NCBI GenBank assembly: GCA_003510525.1
Contig: DOMD01000137.1
Span: 1-6,907 of the forward strand
Source: Candidatus Omnitrophota bacterium
GTDB taxonomy: Bacteria; Omnitrophota; Gorgyraeia; Gygaellales; UBA12090
DNA length: 6,907 nt
Direction of reading: 5' to 3'
Under the pieces are notes generated by a model. It made no database searches and had not been told where the DNA came from. It worked only from the letters and a program-made list of their open reading frames with translations. Each line of letters opens with the position of its first letter. The first letter of the stretch is position 1. The position numbers and the translations under genes were made by a program. Below are positions 5,300-6,907 of the stretch, one piece after another.

Positions 5300-6886
5300 A
5301 TGATTAAGATATTGGTGAGCGACAATTTGTCTGAAGAAGGATTAAAGATACTTAAAGAGGTTAAGGGCTTTGAGGTTGAGGTTAAGACTGAACTTAAGCC
5401 GGATGAGCTTAAGGCGATAATCAAGGATTACGAGGCTTTGATAGTGCGCTCAGCCACCAAAGTTACCAGGGATATTATTCAATCCGGGACTAAGCTTAAG
5501 GTTATCGGCCGGGCCGGAGTGGGCCTGGATAATGTGGACCTGGAAGCCGCCACCAATAGGGGTATTATTGTGATGAATACTCCGGGAGGAAATACTATCT
5601 CTACCGCCGAGCATACCATGAGTATGCTTTTGGCTCTTTCCCGGAATATCCCCACTGCCGACCATTCTTTAAAATCCGGAGAGTGGAAGCGCTCCAAGTT
5701 TATGGGGGTTGAGCTTTACGGAAAGACCTTGGGTATTTTAGGCTTAGGCCGGATTGGCAAAGAGGTTTCTAAGCGGGCGCTTTCTTTCGGGATGAAGGTG
5801 ATTGCTTATGACCCGTTTTTATCCATAGAGGTAGCTAATCAATTAGGGATAGAGGTGGTGGATTTAGGGCAGTTATTCAAGGATTCGGATTTTATCAGCG
5901 TGCACAGCCCGCTTACCGAGGAGACCCGGCATATTATCTCGGATAAAGAAATAGCCCTGATGAAGCCCGGGGTGCGCTTGATTAACTGCGCCCGGGGCGG
6001 GATAATTGACGAGGCGGCTCTTCTGAGAGGCTTAGAATCCGCTAAGGTAGCCGGGGCGGCTTTGGATGTTTTTGAAAAGGAACCGCCGGATTTCTCTTCG
6101 GCTCTTCTTAAGCATAAAAATGTGGTGATTACCCCGCATTTAGGCGCCTCTACCGAGGAAGCCCAGGTGAATGTGGCGGTTGAGGTAGCTTTGTCGGTGC
6201 GGGATGCTCTTTTAAATAAGGGTATCCGTAATGCCGCTAACTTTCCCTGTCTGGCGGCGGAAGTCTGTCAGCTCTTACAGCCTTATATAACCTTGAGCGA
6301 AAAGCTGGGTATGCTGGCCGGACAGCTCTTTGAAGGCAGGATATCCGAACTTAAAATAAGCTATACCGGAGAGATAATTAAGAATGACCTTAGCCCCCTG
6401 ACCATGGCCATTATTAAGGGAATTTTGACCCCGGTGCTTCAGGAGACAGTCAATTATATTAATGCCAAGAATTTAGCTAAAGAGCGGGGGATAAAGGTGT
6501 TGGAATCCAAGACTGAGAGGGAGGAGGATTTTACCAATCTCATTCTTTTAGAGGTAACTATTGAAGGAAAGCGCTATAGCGTGGCCGGTACTCTTTTTAC
6601 CAATAATGAGCCGCGCATCGTTAATGTTAATGGTTTGTATGTGGAAACTATACCCCAGGGCTATATGTTGTTTCTGGAGAATTGGGATAAGCCGGGAGTA
6701 ATCGGAGGCCTGGGAACACTTTTAGGCGGCAACGGAATTAATATCGCCGGAATGACTTTCGGAAGAGATAAGCCGGGCGGAAAAGCGGTCTCGGCCTTAA
6801 ATATTGACAGCCCGGTCTCAGCTAAAGTTTTAGATGAGATAAGAAAGTTAGAAAATATTCTTTCGGTGAAACTGGTGAAGCTGTAG
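5300..6886 (+). CDS. serA: D-3-phosphoglycerate dehydrogenase, long ACT-containing form
   Basis: SerA oxidises 3-phosphoglycerate to 3-phosphohydroxypyruvate with NAD, the first step of serine synthesis in the cytoplasm. Its 528 residues are the full length of the long form. Domains: a split substrate-binding domain (about 1-100 and 285-315) with GRAGVGLDNVD at 70-80; a Rossmann domain with GLGRIG at 148-153 and Asp171 closing the second strand; an ASB regulatory domain (about 320-450); and a C-terminal ACT domain (about 453-528) with LENWDKPGVIGGLGTLL. Catalytic residues are Arg232 in NCARGG, Glu261 in EKEPP and His280 in TPHLGAS. The ACT pocket has N461, D463 and N481, so feedback inhibition by serine is plausible. 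AGGAA (5291-5295) precedes the ATG. It is translated right after the aminotransferase, probably from the same transcript. Confidence 0.97.
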   Translation: MIKILVSDNLSEEGLKILKEVKGFEVEVKTELKPDELKAIIKDYEALIVRSATKVTRDIIQSGTKLKVIGRAGVGLDNVDLEAATNRGIIVMNTPGGNTISTAEHTMSMLLALSRNIPTADHSLKSGEWKRSKFMGVELYGKTLGILGLGRIGKEVSKRALSFGMKVIAYDPFLSIEVANQLGIEVVDLGQLFKDSDFISVHSPLTEETRHIISDKEIALMKPGVRLINCARGGIIDEAALLRGLESAKVAGAALDVFEKEPPDFSSALLKHKNVVITPHLGASTEEAQVNVAVEVALSVRDALLNKGIRNAANFPCLAAEVCQLLQPYITLSEKLGMLAGQLFEGRISELKISYTGEIIKNDLSPLTMAIIKGILTPVLQETVNYINAKNLAKERGIKVLESKTEREEDFTNLILLEVTIEGKRYSVAGTLFTNNEPRIVNVNGLYVETIPQGYMLFLENWDKPGVIGGLGTLLGGNGINIAGMTFGRDKPGGKAVSALNIDSPVSAKVLDEIRKLENILSVKLVKL

Positions 6887-6906
6887 GGGTCAGCGTCCGC
6901 TGACCC
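6887..6906. terminator. Strong hairpin immediately after serA
   Basis: GGGTCAGCG (6887-6895) and CGCTGACCC (6898-6906) are perfect inverted arms around TC, or an 8-bp stem with a GTCC loop. It starts at the base after the serA TAG. It could be an intrinsic terminator, but the window ends one base later, so a U-tract cannot be confirmed. The symmetric arms also fit a dispersed palindromic repeat. Confidence 0.5.
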
Positions 6907-6907
6907 T

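Noticed and set aside
5450..5697. Two overlapping minus-strand ORFs of about 70 codons
   Set aside because: Antisense to the conserved substrate-binding region of serA; mutually overlapping and without known motifs.

Overview
The window is about 6.9 kb of tightly packed chromosome, with every credible gene on the + strand. KDO-phosphate phosphatase and Lpt (lipopolysaccharide transport) genes indicate a diderm bacterium with an LPS outer membrane. The gene mix, the mid-range GC, the reduced protein variants and the AC/GT-rich palindromic spacers resemble metagenome-derived genomes of candidate phyla such as Omnitrophota (PVC group). That placement is an impression from sequence style and was not tested.

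Layout: (1) Envelope block. It starts inside a KdsC-type phosphatase (1-414), followed by a 219-bp spacer rich in small repeats, then a protein that reads as an LptC domain joined to an LptA domain (634-1569), then the ABC ATPase LptB (1588-2310). KdsC would act in making KDO for the LPS core, and the Lpt proteins would power LPS export and bridge the periplasm. (2) Protein-folding and turnover block. A trigger factor of only 291 residues that lacks the PPIase domain (2366-3241) is followed by ClpP (3394-3999); clpX does not follow. (3) Serine block. A class V PLP aminotransferase (4142-5287) sits 12 bp upstream of a full-length SerA with ASB and ACT domains (5300-6886). Together they plausibly carry out the first two steps of phosphorylated serine synthesis. 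A near-perfect hairpin follows the serA stop at the window edge.

The spacers hold most of the unexplained structure. Before lptCA, two perfect 15-nt inverted arms (509-523 and 621-635) lie 97 nt apart. The right arm includes part of the Shine-Dalgarno and the first bases of the GTG start, and a degenerate third copy could pair with the left arm instead. The same spacer carries a 29-codon ORF whose start looks like the beginning of a small GIY-YIG nuclease. The two spacers around clpP hold long imperfect palindromes that look like distant members of one repeat family.

The strongest points for follow-up are the LptC-LptA fusion, the PPIase-less trigger factor, the mutually exclusive pairing upstream of lptCA, and the palindrome family. 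I see no CRISPR array, phage module, tRNA or rRNA, and no clearly undescribed multi-gene system.
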